Shown here: in pieces, positions 17,260 through 26,539 of the stretch
How positions within the stretch are numbered: the stretch's first letter is position 1
How the letters are laid out: each line of letters starts with the position of its first letter
NCBI GenBank assembly: GCA_964443135.1
Contig: CAYUBQ010000002.1
Location: 75,008-139,007 of the forward strand
DNA from: JAIPEI01 sp964443135
Lineage (GTDB): Bacteria > Desulfobacterota > DSM-4660 > Desulfatiglandales > HGW-15
DNA: 64,000 bases
Direction: 5' to 3'
Translations under genes and position numbers: made by a program
The notes under the pieces: model-generated
The model's database searches: none
Seen by the model: the letters and a program-made list of their open reading frames with translations, nothing else
What the model was told of the DNA's origin: nothing

Positions 17260-19158
17260 ATGACGGATCGTCGCCTGACGCAGCAGCTCATCCTCAACGT
17301 CGATCTCTCCGATCGGAGAGTCTGGGAAGAACCCGTCTCCGCCGAGGATGCCGCCGATTACATCGGCGGCCGAGGCATCAACGCCAAGCTCCTCTACGAG
17401 CGCGTGTCCCGGGGGATGGACCCGCTGTCTCCCGAAAACTGCCTGATCTTCGGCACCGGGGCCCTGAACGGCACCCTCGCCCCCTGCTCCGGCCGCATCA
17501 CGGTCACGACCAAGAGCCCGGTGACCGGTCTGTACCTGAAGTCGAGCTCAGGAGGTCACTTCGGCGCGGAGCTGAAGCGGGCCGGGTTCGACTACCTCGT
17601 GATCACCGGGGCTTCCGAGACCCCGGTCTACCTCTGGATCCACGACGGCGAGGCGGAGATCCGTCCGGCGGACCAGCTGTGGGGCAAGGGGACCCGGGAG
17701 ACCGACTCCCGGCTCAAGGAGGAGCTGGCGGACCGCAAGATCCAGACCGCGGTGATCGGCCCGGCCGGCGAGAACCGCGTGCTCTGTGGCAACATCAACG
17801 TCTCCCGGTACAACTTCGCCAGCCGAGGTGGGGTCGGGGCCGTGATGGGGTCCAAGGGGCTCAAGGGCATTGCGGTCCGGGGCCACGGAACGATGCGCCC
17901 CGAGGACGATCCGGGGTTCAAGTCGCTGAGCAAGCAGATCCGACGGGAGATCGCCGAGGACGGTACGGCCACCTTCCTGCACCTGTACGGGACCTCGGGG
18001 TTCGTCCCGGGGCTGGACGCGGCGGGTCTCCTGCCCAGCCGGAACTTCACCCAGGGTCAGATCGAAGGGGCCGAGAGGCTCAGCGGCCAGCACGTGGAGG
18101 AGGTGGGCTACCTCAAGGGGCGGAAGGCCTGCAGCGCCTGTCAGATCGGTTGTCACCGGCACGTGCGGTTCGATTCCGAGGCGTACGGAACCGTGGACGA
18201 CGTGGGGCCGGAACTCGAGGCGGTGATGTCCCTGGGCGCGCAGTGCGGGTCCACCGAGACCGAAGCCGTGCTGAAGGCCAACGAGCTCTGCAACGACTTC
18301 GGCATGGACGTCATCACCGTGGGGCACGCCGTCGCCTGGGCCATGGAGTCCTTCGAGAAGGGGCTGATCGACGCGAAGGACCTCGAGGGGATGGACCTCT
18401 CCTTCGGAAACGTCCGAGCCGAGCTCGAGCTGATCCGGCGGATCGCGACCCGGGACGGCCGGCTCGGCAACCTGCTGGCCGAGGGCATCGAGCGCGCCGC
18501 AGAGACCGTGGGGGGAGAGAGCTGGAAGTGGGCGATCCAGTCCAAGGGGCTGGAGCAGTCGGCTTGCGACACGCGGGTGGCCAAGGGCTACGCCCTCGCC
18601 TTCGCCCTGAACCCCCGCGGCCCCGACCACCTCACGACCCAGATCATGGCGGAGTTCGGCATGAGCGACGAGGCCAAGGCCCTGATCAAGCAGATCACCG
18701 GGGACGAAAGCCTGGCCGTTCCCAACACGAAGGAGAAGCGGGCCGAGATCGTGCTCTGGCACGAGAACCTCTACGCCATGAACGACTGCCTGGGCATCTG
18801 CACGTTCGTCTCCTCGGCCTCCTTCGTGATCGGATTTCCTCACATGGCCGGGCTCTACGGGCTGGCCACGGGGACCGACGCCACCGAGGCCTCCCTCTCC
18901 GAAGCCGGGAGACGGGTCGTCACCCTCGAGCGCATGTTCAACGTCCGGGAGGGCTACACCCGGGAGAAGGACGTGCTTCCCTACCGCATGATGCACGAGC
19001 CGGTCGCGAAAGGCCCGATGGCGGGACACGTCACATCGACGTCCGAGCTCCAGGAGATGCTGGACGAGTACTTCGAGCTGAACGGCTGGGACCCTGCAAC
19101 GGGCATCCCCGGCCGGAACTCCCTGGAAAGGCTGGATCTGCTGGAGGTCTGTGCATGA
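17260..19158 (+). CDS. Aldehyde:ferredoxin oxidoreductase (tungsten/molybdenum pterin)
   Basis: A 632-residue AOR-family enzyme of full length. N-terminal domain 1 shows YIGGRGINAKLLYE and the pterin-binding GTGALNGTLAPCSGR. The 4Fe-4S cluster ligands are CSACQIGC at about residues 290-297, plus a Cys in MNDCLGIC near 507. These enzymes oxidise aldehydes to acids (or the reverse) with ferredoxin. A 158-base gap separates it from the racemase gene, but same-strand context suggests it handles an aldehyde or 2-oxo product of the hydantoin-type pathway. A short decayed second copy of its 3' part lies at 45645-45739. Confidence 0.93.
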   Translation: MTDRRLTQQLILNVDLSDRRVWEEPVSAEDAADYIGGRGINAKLLYERVSRGMDPLSPENCLIFGTGALNGTLAPCSGRITVTTKSPVTGLYLKSSSGGHFGAELKRAGFDYLVITGASETPVYLWIHDGEAEIRPADQLWGKGTRETDSRLKEELADRKIQTAVIGPAGENRVLCGNINVSRYNFASRGGVGAVMGSKGLKGIAVRGHGTMRPEDDPGFKSLSKQIRREIAEDGTATFLHLYGTSGFVPGLDAAGLLPSRNFTQGQIEGAERLSGQHVEEVGYLKGRKACSACQIGCHRHVRFDSEAYGTVDDVGPELEAVMSLGAQCGSTETEAVLKANELCNDFGMDVITVGHAVAWAMESFEKGLIDAKDLEGMDLSFGNVRAELELIRRIATRDGRLGNLLAEGIERAAETVGGESWKWAIQSKGLEQSACDTRVAKGYALAFALNPRGPDHLTTQIMAEFGMSDEAKALIKQITGDESLAVPNTKEKRAEIVLWHENLYAMNDCLGICTFVSSASFVIGFPHMAGLYGLATGTDATEASLSEAGRRVVTLERMFNVREGYTREKDVLPYRMMHEPVAKGPMAGHVTSTSELQEMLDEYFELNGWDPATGIPGRNSLERLDLLEVCA

Positions 19159-19165
19159 CGTGAAA

Positions 19166-19184
19166 AGGGGGTCAGCGGCCCCCT
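19166..19184 (+). terminator. Possible terminator hairpin
   Basis: AGGGGG and CCCCCT form a 6-base GC stem around a 7-base loop just after the AOR stop. There is no T run after it, so it is at best a weak or Rho-assisted stop between convergent genes. Confidence 0.3.
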
Positions 19185-19274
19185 CCCCGTCCCCCGGGAT
19201 CCTCGGTCTTCAGCCCCGACCTGTGCGTCCCGGCGTTTCGAGCCGGCCGCCGCGATGGGACGCGCCTCATCCCC

Positions 19275-21344
19275 CTACCCTGCCGGCGTCGTCCCGGCGA
19301 TCCGGCACCGGAAGGTCCGGTTGGAAGGGGTGCCGGTCAGCGGATTGCGGCGGTCGTCGTCGGTGAGCCGGTTGAGATTGGCCTCCGGATCCCAGTCCCC
19401 CCACCCCCAGGCGATGCGGACCGAGCCGGGACGGACCGTGGAGACGATGTTCGCCGCCATGGTCACCCGCCCCCGGGGCGTCTCCAGCGTCACCGCTTCG
19501 CCCGCCGCGACGCCGTATCGCTCGGCGTCGGTCCGGTGCAGATCGATGGTGCACCCGTAGCCGTCTCTGCGCAGGGACGGGATGTGGTGGAACTGGGAGT
19601 GGGTGAACCGGTTGTCCCGCGCGCCGCTGATGCCCACCAGCGGGTAGTGCGCTTTCTGGTCCTCGAAGCTGATGGGGTCTTCGAGGTGGCCATTTGAAAA
19701 GGGGACCGGGGGGAATCCCGCGTCGGCCAACCGTTGAGAGAAAAATTCCAGCTTGCCGGAAGGGGTGGCGAAGCCGTCCGTCTTGTACTTTTCGTGCCGG
19801 AGCGGCGCCGTCCGCACCCCGTCCGGGTGCTGCCGGAGCTGATCGACGGTGATCCCGGAAGGCGCCAGTTGGGCGTCGATGGCCGCTTCGACGGTCTCCC
19901 AGGGAAAGTCTTCGGAGAGGCCGAGGCGGCGGGCCAGTTCGAAAACGATCCACCAGTCGGGCCGGCTGTCGTAAAGCGGTTCGATGACCCGGTCCTGGAG
20001 AACGGCCGGATGGGTCCGGACCCCGGCCCGGTTGAGCTGAGTCTTTTCGAAGCAGGTGGACGCCGGCAGCACCACGTCGGCCATTCGGGCCGTTCGGGTC
20101 ATGAAAGGGTCGATGACCACCAGAAACGCCAGCCGGTTCAGAGCTTTCACGGCCCGGTTGGCGTCGGTGAAGGAGACCACCGGATTGCCCGACTGGACCA
20201 CCAGCATTTTGAGCGGATAGGGGGTTTCCTCCAGGATGGCGTCCACCACGCAGGACTGGGCGTGGCGGCCCCAGTTGTGGTGAAATGAATCGAAGAGCGG
20301 GTAATCGGCGGTGACCGGGACGACTCCTTCAGGAAGCCGCTCTTTCAGCTGAAAATTCTCCATTGGGACCGGCTGGGGGATGAAATCGCCGCCGGGCCGG
20401 TCGACGTTGCCGGTCAGTCCCCTCAGCATGGCCACGGCCCGGGTGGTGTCGAAGACTTCCAACTGCATGTCGAGCCCGTTGCCGTCCACGATGCATGCGG
20501 GCCGGGTCTCGGCGTACGTCCGGGCCGCCGCCCGGATCGCCTGGGGATCGAGCCAGATCCGGGGCCCGACCGTTTCGGCGGGAAACGCCGCGGCGGTTTC
20601 CTTCAGGGCCTCGAAGCCGATGGTCCAGCGATCCACGAATGCGGTGTCGTACAGGTTGTCGGCGATGATCTCGTGGATCATGGCCATGGCCAGAAGCCCG
20701 TCATGGCCCGGCTTGATCTGGAGGAAAAGATCGGCGGACCTGGACAGGGCGGTCTCTACCGGATCGATCACGATCAGCCTGGCCCCCTGTTCCCTGGCGT
20801 GAAAAATCCCCTCGGCGGCCCCGGGGCTGGTGTTCCGATCGTTTTTGCCCCAGACCACGATGCACCGGGCGGTTTTCACCTCCGGCATCGTCATGGCGCC
20901 GTAGGTGTAGTTGTGGGCGAACTCCCGGGCCACATGGCAGACAGCGCCGTTGCCCACGGCATTCGGCGAGCCGAACCCGTTCATGAGGCGGTTGGCGTAG
21001 TCCCAGGGCGTGCCCCAGTCCGCCGCCATCCCCCGGAGCCATCCCACCGAGGGCGCGCCGTATCGATCTTTGAATTCGAGAAACTTGCCGGCCACCCGGT
21101 CGAGGGCGTCGTCCCATCCGGCCTCGCGAAAGTCGCCCGTCTTCCCCTCTTTCCGGATCAGAGGCGTTTTCAGTCGGTCCGGGGAGTAGACGATCTCCGG
21201 GGCTGCCCTCAGCTTGGGGCAGATCAGCCGTTTCGGTTCGGGCCGGAAGGATTTGCGCTTCGCGGAGACGAGCCGACCGTTGTCGATCTCGGCTTCGATG
21301 GGACAACAGGCCGAACAGAGACGGCAGGTGGTCTCTTTTTTCAT
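19275..21344 (-). CDS. Molybdopterin oxidoreductase (DMSO reductase/formate dehydrogenase family)
   Basis: A 689-residue catalytic subunit. The N-terminus binds one 4Fe-4S cluster: CRLCSACC followed by a Cys in RLICPKL. The Mo/W ligand is probably the Cys in NGAVCHVAREFAHNY, the place of the Cys/Sec in formate-dehydrogenase-like members. Further marks are VVWGKNDRNTSPG, LVVQSGNPVVS, RMADVVLPASTCFEKT and a C-terminal dinucleotide-binding domain with AAGEAVTLETPRGRV. No twin-arginine signal is present, so it is cytoplasmic. The start at 21344 has GGAGG upstream. It follows a methyltransferase gene by 17 bases, and no electron-transfer subunit is adjacent. The substrate is not clear. Confidence 0.92.
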   Translation of the reverse strand: MKKETTCRLCSACCPIEAEIDNGRLVSAKRKSFRPEPKRLICPKLRAAPEIVYSPDRLKTPLIRKEGKTGDFREAGWDDALDRVAGKFLEFKDRYGAPSVGWLRGMAADWGTPWDYANRLMNGFGSPNAVGNGAVCHVAREFAHNYTYGAMTMPEVKTARCIVVWGKNDRNTSPGAAEGIFHAREQGARLIVIDPVETALSRSADLFLQIKPGHDGLLAMAMIHEIIADNLYDTAFVDRWTIGFEALKETAAAFPAETVGPRIWLDPQAIRAAARTYAETRPACIVDGNGLDMQLEVFDTTRAVAMLRGLTGNVDRPGGDFIPQPVPMENFQLKERLPEGVVPVTADYPLFDSFHHNWGRHAQSCVVDAILEETPYPLKMLVVQSGNPVVSFTDANRAVKALNRLAFLVVIDPFMTRTARMADVVLPASTCFEKTQLNRAGVRTHPAVLQDRVIEPLYDSRPDWWIVFELARRLGLSEDFPWETVEAAIDAQLAPSGITVDQLRQHPDGVRTAPLRHEKYKTDGFATPSGKLEFFSQRLADAGFPPVPFSNGHLEDPISFEDQKAHYPLVGISGARDNRFTHSQFHHIPSLRRDGYGCTIDLHRTDAERYGVAAGEAVTLETPRGRVTMAANIVSTVRPGSVRIAWGWGDWDPEANLNRLTDDDRRNPLTGTPSNRTFRCRIAGTTPAG

Positions 21345-21361
21345 GATATCCTCCTTTCCGA

Positions 21362-22303
21362 CTACCGCGCCGTCTTGCAATAACAGCTGCGGATCAGTTC
21401 GAAATGGTTGGCGTGGGTGCGGATCTTCCACCAGATCTCGCCCCGGGATTCGATCCGCCAGGGAGGGGAGAATCCGCCCGAGTGGTCCGAAAGAAGGGTC
21501 ATGATGTTGTCCAGCCCCCTTCCCGCTTGGGGCCCGTCGCTCTTCCCCCCCAGCCATTCGGCCTCGGCTGCGGCCTCTTCCGACCAGGAGAAGGGGTCGG
21601 AGAGAATAAACTGGGCCCCGGATGTCCGGGAGACGCGGTCGATCTCCCTCAGGTGGTCATAGGGCGACGGCACCTTGTCGACGAGGTTGAGGGAGGCCGA
21701 CACGCGGACCGCAGAGGCCCGGAAGGGGAGCGCCAGGGCGTCGGCCACGATGAACTCCACCTTGTCGCTGCCGTACCGGTCGGGCAGTTCCAGAACCGCA
21801 TCCCGGGTGATGCGGCCTTCCTCCTTCAGGACCACCGTGATCCGGCGGCGGTTCATGAGATCCCGTGCCGTCCGGATGAACGCCTCCGAAGTATCGAGCC
21901 CCACGGCGAAATCGCAGTTGACCCCCATCTCGAAGGTGAACCGGCCCACTGCGGACCCGGCGTCCACAGCCAGTCCGCCCCTGGCGGTGACCAGTTCCGC
22001 CCACCGGCGGTAGGCGTCCGATGCGTGGGCCTCTGCCATGAGATCGCCGTAATGGCTCCACAGGTAGGAAGAGACCACCGGATCGGTCTCGTATTTGTTT
22101 TTGGAAGCCGACGCCTCCGGAAACGTCCGGGGCAGGAGGCGGGCCACGCCGCCCGTTATCGGATAATCCGTCGCGCATCTTTCGCAATGCAGTCGGCCTT
22201 CCAGGATCTCGGCGCCCTCGATTGCGGCCGCTTCTTCCCGCAGGCCGTTCTCCTCCGGCAGACAGTTGGGGCAGATCAGCACATCCAGCAGAACCCTTTT
22301 CAT
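21362..22303 (-). CDS. SAM-dependent methyltransferase with Trm112-like zinc domain
   Basis: A 313-residue protein. The N-terminal ~60 residues hold a Trm112-like zinc ribbon: LLDVLICPNCLPEEN, then LHCERCATDYPITGGVARLLP. The rest is a class I methyltransferase: motif I LAVDAGSAVGRFTFEM, an acidic strand VGLDTSEAFI, and VEFIVADALALPF. It is the first gene of a two-gene operon with the molybdopterin oxidoreductase, 17 bases downstream. The start at 22303 has AAAGGA upstream. The pairing suggests it modifies either the substrate or a cofactor of the oxidoreductase, but this is inference. Confidence 0.8.
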   Translation of the reverse strand: MKRVLLDVLICPNCLPEENGLREEAAAIEGAEILEGRLHCERCATDYPITGGVARLLPRTFPEASASKNKYETDPVVSSYLWSHYGDLMAEAHASDAYRRWAELVTARGGLAVDAGSAVGRFTFEMGVNCDFAVGLDTSEAFIRTARDLMNRRRITVVLKEEGRITRDAVLELPDRYGSDKVEFIVADALALPFRASAVRVSASLNLVDKVPSPYDHLREIDRVSRTSGAQFILSDPFSWSEEAAAEAEWLGGKSDGPQAGRGLDNIMTLLSDHSGGFSPPWRIESRGEIWWKIRTHANHFELIRSCYCKTAR

Positions 22304-22519
22304 AGTGGTGTTGTCCTTTCTTCAAACCCAAACGACCAGGTGGTCACCGCGATCCAAAAATCAGGTGGCCGTCAACAATCAAGCCTGTCCATTTCTACTG
22401 ATAACACAAATTTTTCGCCCTTGCTTTTTTCACCGATCCTGCGGATAAGGACCAAGCCGGCCTGCGCGTCAGAGGGCCGGGAGCGGCGGCGGCCAATCAC
22501 ACAAGATCGGAACGGACCA

Positions 22520-23689
22520 GTGCCCGGAATCTACACCTCCCCTTTCGTGCGCATGTCGTGCGCCAACTTCTTCATCGTCATCAGCTTCGCCCATTTCTTC
22601 CTTTTTCCGCTGTTCATCAAAGACAGGGGAGGCTCCGAGGCGGACATCGGGGTGATCATGGCGGCGTTTCTGGTGGCCTCCATCCTCTGCCGGCCCTGGA
22701 TATCGGAAATGGTCGACCGCCTGGGCCGGAAGACGACCTACACACTGGGTTGCATCGTCATCACGGTCATGCCGCTGACCTATCTGTTCCTTCAGGGCCC
22801 CGTGGAGTCCTATTACCTGTTGCTGCTCGGCATCCGGGTGATTCACGGTGTGGGTCTGGCCCTGTGTTTCACCGCCGTCTTCACCTTCATCATCGATATC
22901 GTCCCCCACGAGCGCTTGAACGAAGGCGTCGGCGTTTTCGGCATCACCGGACTGACCGCCATGGCTGTGGGTCCGGTGATCGCGGAAGCGATTCTGACCC
23001 ATTTCGGGTATGCATTCTACTTTCTCAGCGCCGCCGCCTCGGGCGCCGTGGGGTTCGTCATCCAGCGGCCGGTGACCGAACCCGTGAACGAAGCGTTCCC
23101 CCCGGTTCCAGCCGGATTTTTCAGGATGCTTTTTCAGCCCCGCTATCTGTGGATCTCTCTTCTCGTATTCCTGTTCGGTTTCGGTCTTTCGGCTTCAAAC
23201 ACCTTTGTAGCCCCGCTCGCAGAGGAGCGGCGGATTGCCCTCATCTCGTTTTACTACATCTCCTATTCACTTGCCGCAGTCTGCACCCGCGTCTTCGGCG
23301 GTAAGCTGGCCGATCGCTGGGGGGAGGCGAAGATCGTTCCGCCGGCGTTCGTGCTGACCTCATCGGGCTTCCTTCTGCTCATGCCGGACGGCGGCGACGC
23401 CCTGTTCATCCTTTCCGGATTGCTGTGCGGCAGCGGTCACGGCTTCCTCTTCCCCTCTCTCAATGCCCTGGCCGTCAGAGGAGAGCCGCCCGCGGTTCGT
23501 GGCAAGATCACGGGCATTTTTACCGGAGGGCTGGACTTCGGGGTGTTTTCGGGCTCGTTGATCCTCGGGATGGTGGGGGAAGCCTTCGGCTATGGACCGC
23601 TCTTCGGCCTGGCCGGTCTGTCGCTTCTCATCGCAGCGCCCATCACCTGGTGGGGAACATTGAAAAGACGTGCGAGGGCCGGGGTGTGA
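22520..23689 (+). CDS. MFS transporter
   Basis: A major-facilitator permease of about 389 residues with some twelve membrane helices. The loop 2-3 signature is SEMVDRLGRKTTYTLGC. The second-half counterpart is GGKLADRWGEAKIV. The start is unsure: GTG at 22520 (VPGIYTSPFV) or ATG at 22553; homology to the family (SCANFFIVISFAHFFLFPLF) begins near the latter. It is divergent from the methyltransferase/oxidoreductase operon across a 216-base gap and may export or import its substrate. The frame stays open far upstream by chance, antisense to the methyltransferase. Confidence 0.88.
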   Translation: MPGIYTSPFVRMSCANFFIVISFAHFFLFPLFIKDRGGSEADIGVIMAAFLVASILCRPWISEMVDRLGRKTTYTLGCIVITVMPLTYLFLQGPVESYYLLLLGIRVIHGVGLALCFTAVFTFIIDIVPHERLNEGVGVFGITGLTAMAVGPVIAEAILTHFGYAFYFLSAAASGAVGFVIQRPVTEPVNEAFPPVPAGFFRMLFQPRYLWISLLVFLFGFGLSASNTFVAPLAEERRIALISFYYISYSLAAVCTRVFGGKLADRWGEAKIVPPAFVLTSSGFLLLMPDGGDALFILSGLLCGSGHGFLFPSLNALAVRGEPPAVRGKITGIFTGGLDFGVFSGSLILGMVGEAFGYGPLFGLAGLSLLIAAPITWWGTLKRRARAGV

Positions 23690-23694
23690 GGACA

Positions 23695-24094
23695 TGGTCC
23701 CGACTTGGTCCCATCCTGGTCCCCACTTGGTCCCCTGCGATTCCCCTGCCTCCTCACATCCTTCCGCTCCGTTTCCGGATTCCCTCCACGATCCCGTCCA
23801 CCGTTTCCGGGCCTCCTCTGTTTCCGCGAAGCCCCGGGCGAGCCGTTCGGCCACGAGGACGATGCGGGAGGCCGTGTCCCGAACCCCATCCTGCACGTAA
23901 CGACGCTTCAATCCCGCGGCGTCGGCCGGCCGGTCCCGGGTCCGGGGTTGCACCCACTCCGGCCGATCCTCACCCCCGACCCTCATGGCGAGCTTGCTCG
24001 AGAGCTCCGGATATGCGGCCGTGGGCGGCTCACTTCGGCCGCACCAGGCGCAGCCAGACGCACCCATGGGGCCGGCACGGTAGAGGGAGGTCAC
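23695..24094 (-). pseudogene. Unrecognised C-terminal gene remnant with WDQVGT repeats
   Basis: On the minus strand this stretch reads LKRRYVQDGVRDTASRIVL and then GTKWGPGWDQVGTM. The last part comes from an approximate 21-base tandem repeat of GGGACCAAGT/GGGACCAGGAT units at about 23697-23740. WDQVGTK-like tails are, from memory, common at the ends of Fic- and RecG-like helix-turn-helix proteins. No start or upstream domain survives and it runs into the end of the MFS gene, so I treat it as a fragment. I cannot name the parent gene. Confidence 0.35.
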
Positions 24095-24125
24095 ACGAGG
24101 GTAGGTAGGCGTTGTTTGCGATCAA

Positions 24126-24978
24126 TCAGGACCTTTGTATCGGGTCGATCCCCAAAAGACGTTCAAGCGTTTTCCGGAGGGCCCCGATTTCAAAAGGCTT
24201 GTGCAGAAAAGCTTGGGGCTTTTCCGCATGATCAGATGCCATAACATGGGCTTCATCGTACCCGCTGGCAAGAATCACCGGGATACCAGGGCGGATCGCA
24301 CGCAGCGCAGCAAGGGTCTCACAACCGTTCATGCGAGGCATGGTCAAATCAGTCAGCACCAAGCAAATCTCATCCAATCGGCTTCGGAAAATATCCAGGG
24401 CCTCCATGCCGTCCCTGGGAATGAGCACATCAAAGCCAAGTCGACGCAAGATGGCGACGACCAAGTTGCGAACCATCTCTTCATCCTCAACCACCATGAT
24501 CCGACCGCCCGTCTCCAGCGACGCAGCCGGCTCGATGACTTGATACCGGCCTGATGTGGTTTCTTGATCAGCGAGGGGGAACAATACCTGGAAGGTGCTG
24601 CCGACACCGGCTCACTTTCAACCGTAACCGCTCCTTGATGAGCCTGGGCAAATGCCCGACACAACCGACAATCCTATCCCTCGACCTGTAAATTTCGTGG
24701 AGAAAAACGGATCCACCACCTTGCCGCTGTCTTCGGCGCTGATGCCGCAGCCTGTATCGGCAACTTGAATGGCGGCATACTCCTCTGCTGTCGGCTTCCA
24801 GTCCGGGGCCAGACGGCGGTCGTCGAAACATCCACCCCTTGTACGGTAACGACTGAAACACGCATCTCACCTTCTTCATGCTCGATGGCTTCCCGCGCAT
24901 TGGTAATAAGATGGGTCAAGACCTGCCTGACCAAGTCAGGGGCGACTTTGGTCGGCAACTTGATTGACCGGGGGAAAA
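24126..24978 (-). pseudogene. Decayed hybrid histidine kinase (ATPase domain plus receiver)
   Basis: Only the 3' part of a hybrid kinase remains, spread over three frames. The pieces in order are the N-box VLTHLITNAREAIEHEEGEM, then in a second frame VADTGCGISAEDSGKVVDPF, then in a third frame AHQGAVTVESEP, and finally an intact receiver frame (24126-24584). The receiver shows GRIMVVEDEEMVRNL, the acceptor Asp in LVLTDLTMPRMNG, ILASGYDEAH and LHKPFEIG. The His box and sensor domains are gone; the 5' break lies at the stop of the cheW gene. The receiver could still be made only if it has its own start. Confidence 0.8.
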
Positions 24979-25503
24979 TCAAGACGCAACCGCACGCTCC
25001 ACTTCACCGATGACCTTTTCCCCAAGTACTTTGTCGATGTCGATGAGGATCTTCACCGACTCCCCGATCTTGGCCATTCCCATAATATAGCGGGTCCGGT
25101 CACCTGCGCTCAGATCGGGCGCGGGTTCAACGTCACCCTCCTGTATGTTCAGGACCTCGGAGACCGCATCCACGATGATCCCCATCTGTACGGTTCCGTT
25201 CTTTGAGATGACTTCCACGATCACGATGCATGTGCGGTCCGTGTAATCCATCTCCTCCATGCCGAACCGCATCCTGAGATCGATGACAGGAATAACCCTC
25301 CCTCTCAGGTTGATGACGCCCTTCACATAGGTACTCGTCCTGGGGACCTTGGTGATGGGCATCATGCCTATGATTTCCCGGATCTTGGTGATGGTTATCC
25401 CGTACCCCTCTTTGTCAAGGGTGAACGTGAGCACCTTTCCTCCTCTGCTCGACGCCGCCCTGTCTTCCTCATCGGACGATAAAGCGATCACTGGTTCGTT
25501 CAT
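24979..25503 (-). CDS. cheW: Chemotaxis coupling protein CheW
   Basis: A 174-residue CheW scaffold that links chemoreceptors to CheA. The core shows KVLTFTLDKEGYGITITKIR, the conserved VKGVINLRGRVIPVIDLR and the C-terminal subdomain with GIIVDAVSEVLNI. A short Ser/Asp-rich leader precedes the fold. The ATG at 25503 has GGAGGT upstream. It lies 32 bases after the receiver gene, in a group with a receptor gene, but no cheA, cheR or cheB is in the window, so it must work with a distant kinase. Confidence 0.95.
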   Translation of the reverse strand: MNEPVIALSSDEEDRAASSRGGKVLTFTLDKEGYGITITKIREIIGMMPITKVPRTSTYVKGVINLRGRVIPVIDLRMRFGMEEMDYTDRTCIVIVEVISKNGTVQMGIIVDAVSEVLNIQEGDVEPAPDLSAGDRTRYIMGMAKIGESVKILIDIDKVLGEKVIGEVERAVAS

Positions 25504-25535
25504 GGTCCTACCTCCCTCAAGTATTTGACCGCCTG

Positions 25536-25922
25536 TCATCTTGCTGATGAGGCTAAGAGCTTTTCATCCAAGGTTTTTCTTACTGCCTCCTGCAGTTCCC
25601 TGATTGTGAAGGGTTTCCCGAGTATGCTGTGGGTTGGTTTGTTCCCCGCCTTTCCGTCGCCGTCACGGCCGGAGCACAGGATCACCGGCATCTCCGGCCG
25701 GATGTGAAGGATCTTTCCGGCCAGTTCCTCACCGGTCATGTACGGCATGGACCTGTCTGTCATAACAAGATCAAACCTTTCGGGCGCCCTTTCAAACGTT
25801 GCAAGGGCCTCCATTGCGCCGGAGTGGGACTCCACCTCATACCCCAGGCGCTCCAGCATCTGTCCGGTGATTTCGCGGACCGCGGATTCGTCGTCCACAA
25901 CCATGATTCGTGTCTTTCTCAT
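25536..25922 (-). CDS. Single-domain response regulator
   Basis: A 128-residue stand-alone receiver. Visible are the acidic pair in RIMVVDDESAVRE, the acceptor Asp in LVMTDRSMPYMTG, a Ser (in LCSGRDGDG) at the usual Thr/Ser site and Lys in LGKPFTIREL. The loop after the acceptor (TDRSMP) resembles the receivers of hybrid kinases more than CheY. It has no output domain. The start at 25922 has GAGG upstream. Lying between a receptor-linked gene and cheW, it may act as a phosphate relay or sink in the same chemosensory path. Confidence 0.92.
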   Translation of the reverse strand: MRKTRIMVVDDESAVREITGQMLERLGYEVESHSGAMEALATFERAPERFDLVMTDRSMPYMTGEELAGKILHIRPEMPVILCSGRDGDGKAGNKPTHSILGKPFTIRELQEAVRKTLDEKLLASSAR

Positions 25923-25962
25923 GGCCCCGTCCTCTTGAAGAATCACCGCCGAACAGCCTCCT

Positions 25963-26415
25963 TCAGGCCCTTCCCACCGGTGCCATATCATCGAGGAAGT
26001 TGTCTTCCTCCATGCTCAACAGTGCGTACCCCTTTTTGTTCATATAATACTGGGCCATGCAGGCCATCTTGTAGAGAACCAGTTCTTTCAAGAGATAACC
26101 GATGCACCGGCTCCCATGGCTGTCACCCTCAAACTCGGAGATCTGAGAGTAAACCCCTTCAAGCGCAGGAGCCAGGGTTCGGTGGATTTCCTTCTGAGTC
26201 GCATCAAGGTCACCCGGCTTTCTCACGCCCCATACGGCCGGCACAAGGTAGACGGGCGGTTTTTCAATAAGCTCCGCACGGTACTTCTCGAACAGTGAGA
26301 TCGCCGTGCTGTTCAGGAGATGCTCCAATTCTCTGAATGACAAAGGAGCTGGTTCGGTTCGCTTGAGTGTTTCCCTGCCTTTGATATGCTTTTCCATCCA
26401 CCGTTTTAGACCCAT
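25963..26415 (-). CDS. Unknown protein of the chemotaxis group
   Basis: A 150-residue soluble, mostly helical protein with no domain I can name. Segments that may be conserved are LSFRELEHLLNSTAISLFEK, PPVYLVPAVWGVRKPGDLDA and YLLKELVLYKMACMAQYYMN. It has one non-paired Cys per helix and no signal sequence. The start at 26415 (MGLKRWMEKHI) has AAAGG upstream. It lies between the receptor and receiver genes on the same strand, so a chemosensory role is likely by position only. Confidence 0.7.
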   Translation of the reverse strand: MGLKRWMEKHIKGRETLKRTEPAPLSFRELEHLLNSTAISLFEKYRAELIEKPPVYLVPAVWGVRKPGDLDATQKEIHRTLAPALEGVYSQISEFEGDSHGSRCIGYLLKELVLYKMACMAQYYMNKKGYALLSMEEDNFLDDMAPVGRA

Positions 26416-26539
26416 GGCTGCACCTTTCTGCTGGCGGGTGGAACTTCGCAAGAACTCAAAACCAGCAACAGGGCTTCAGAAAGCCTTCTATGGAGCGGAC
26501 CTGCGAGGCCTGGTCGTAAAACCCCGCAGGCCCGCACCA

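Noticed and set aside
21404..22519. Extension of the MFS gene about 370 codons upstream in the same frame
   Set aside because: That part is antisense to the methyltransferase gene and is not membrane-protein-like; family homology begins near 22553.
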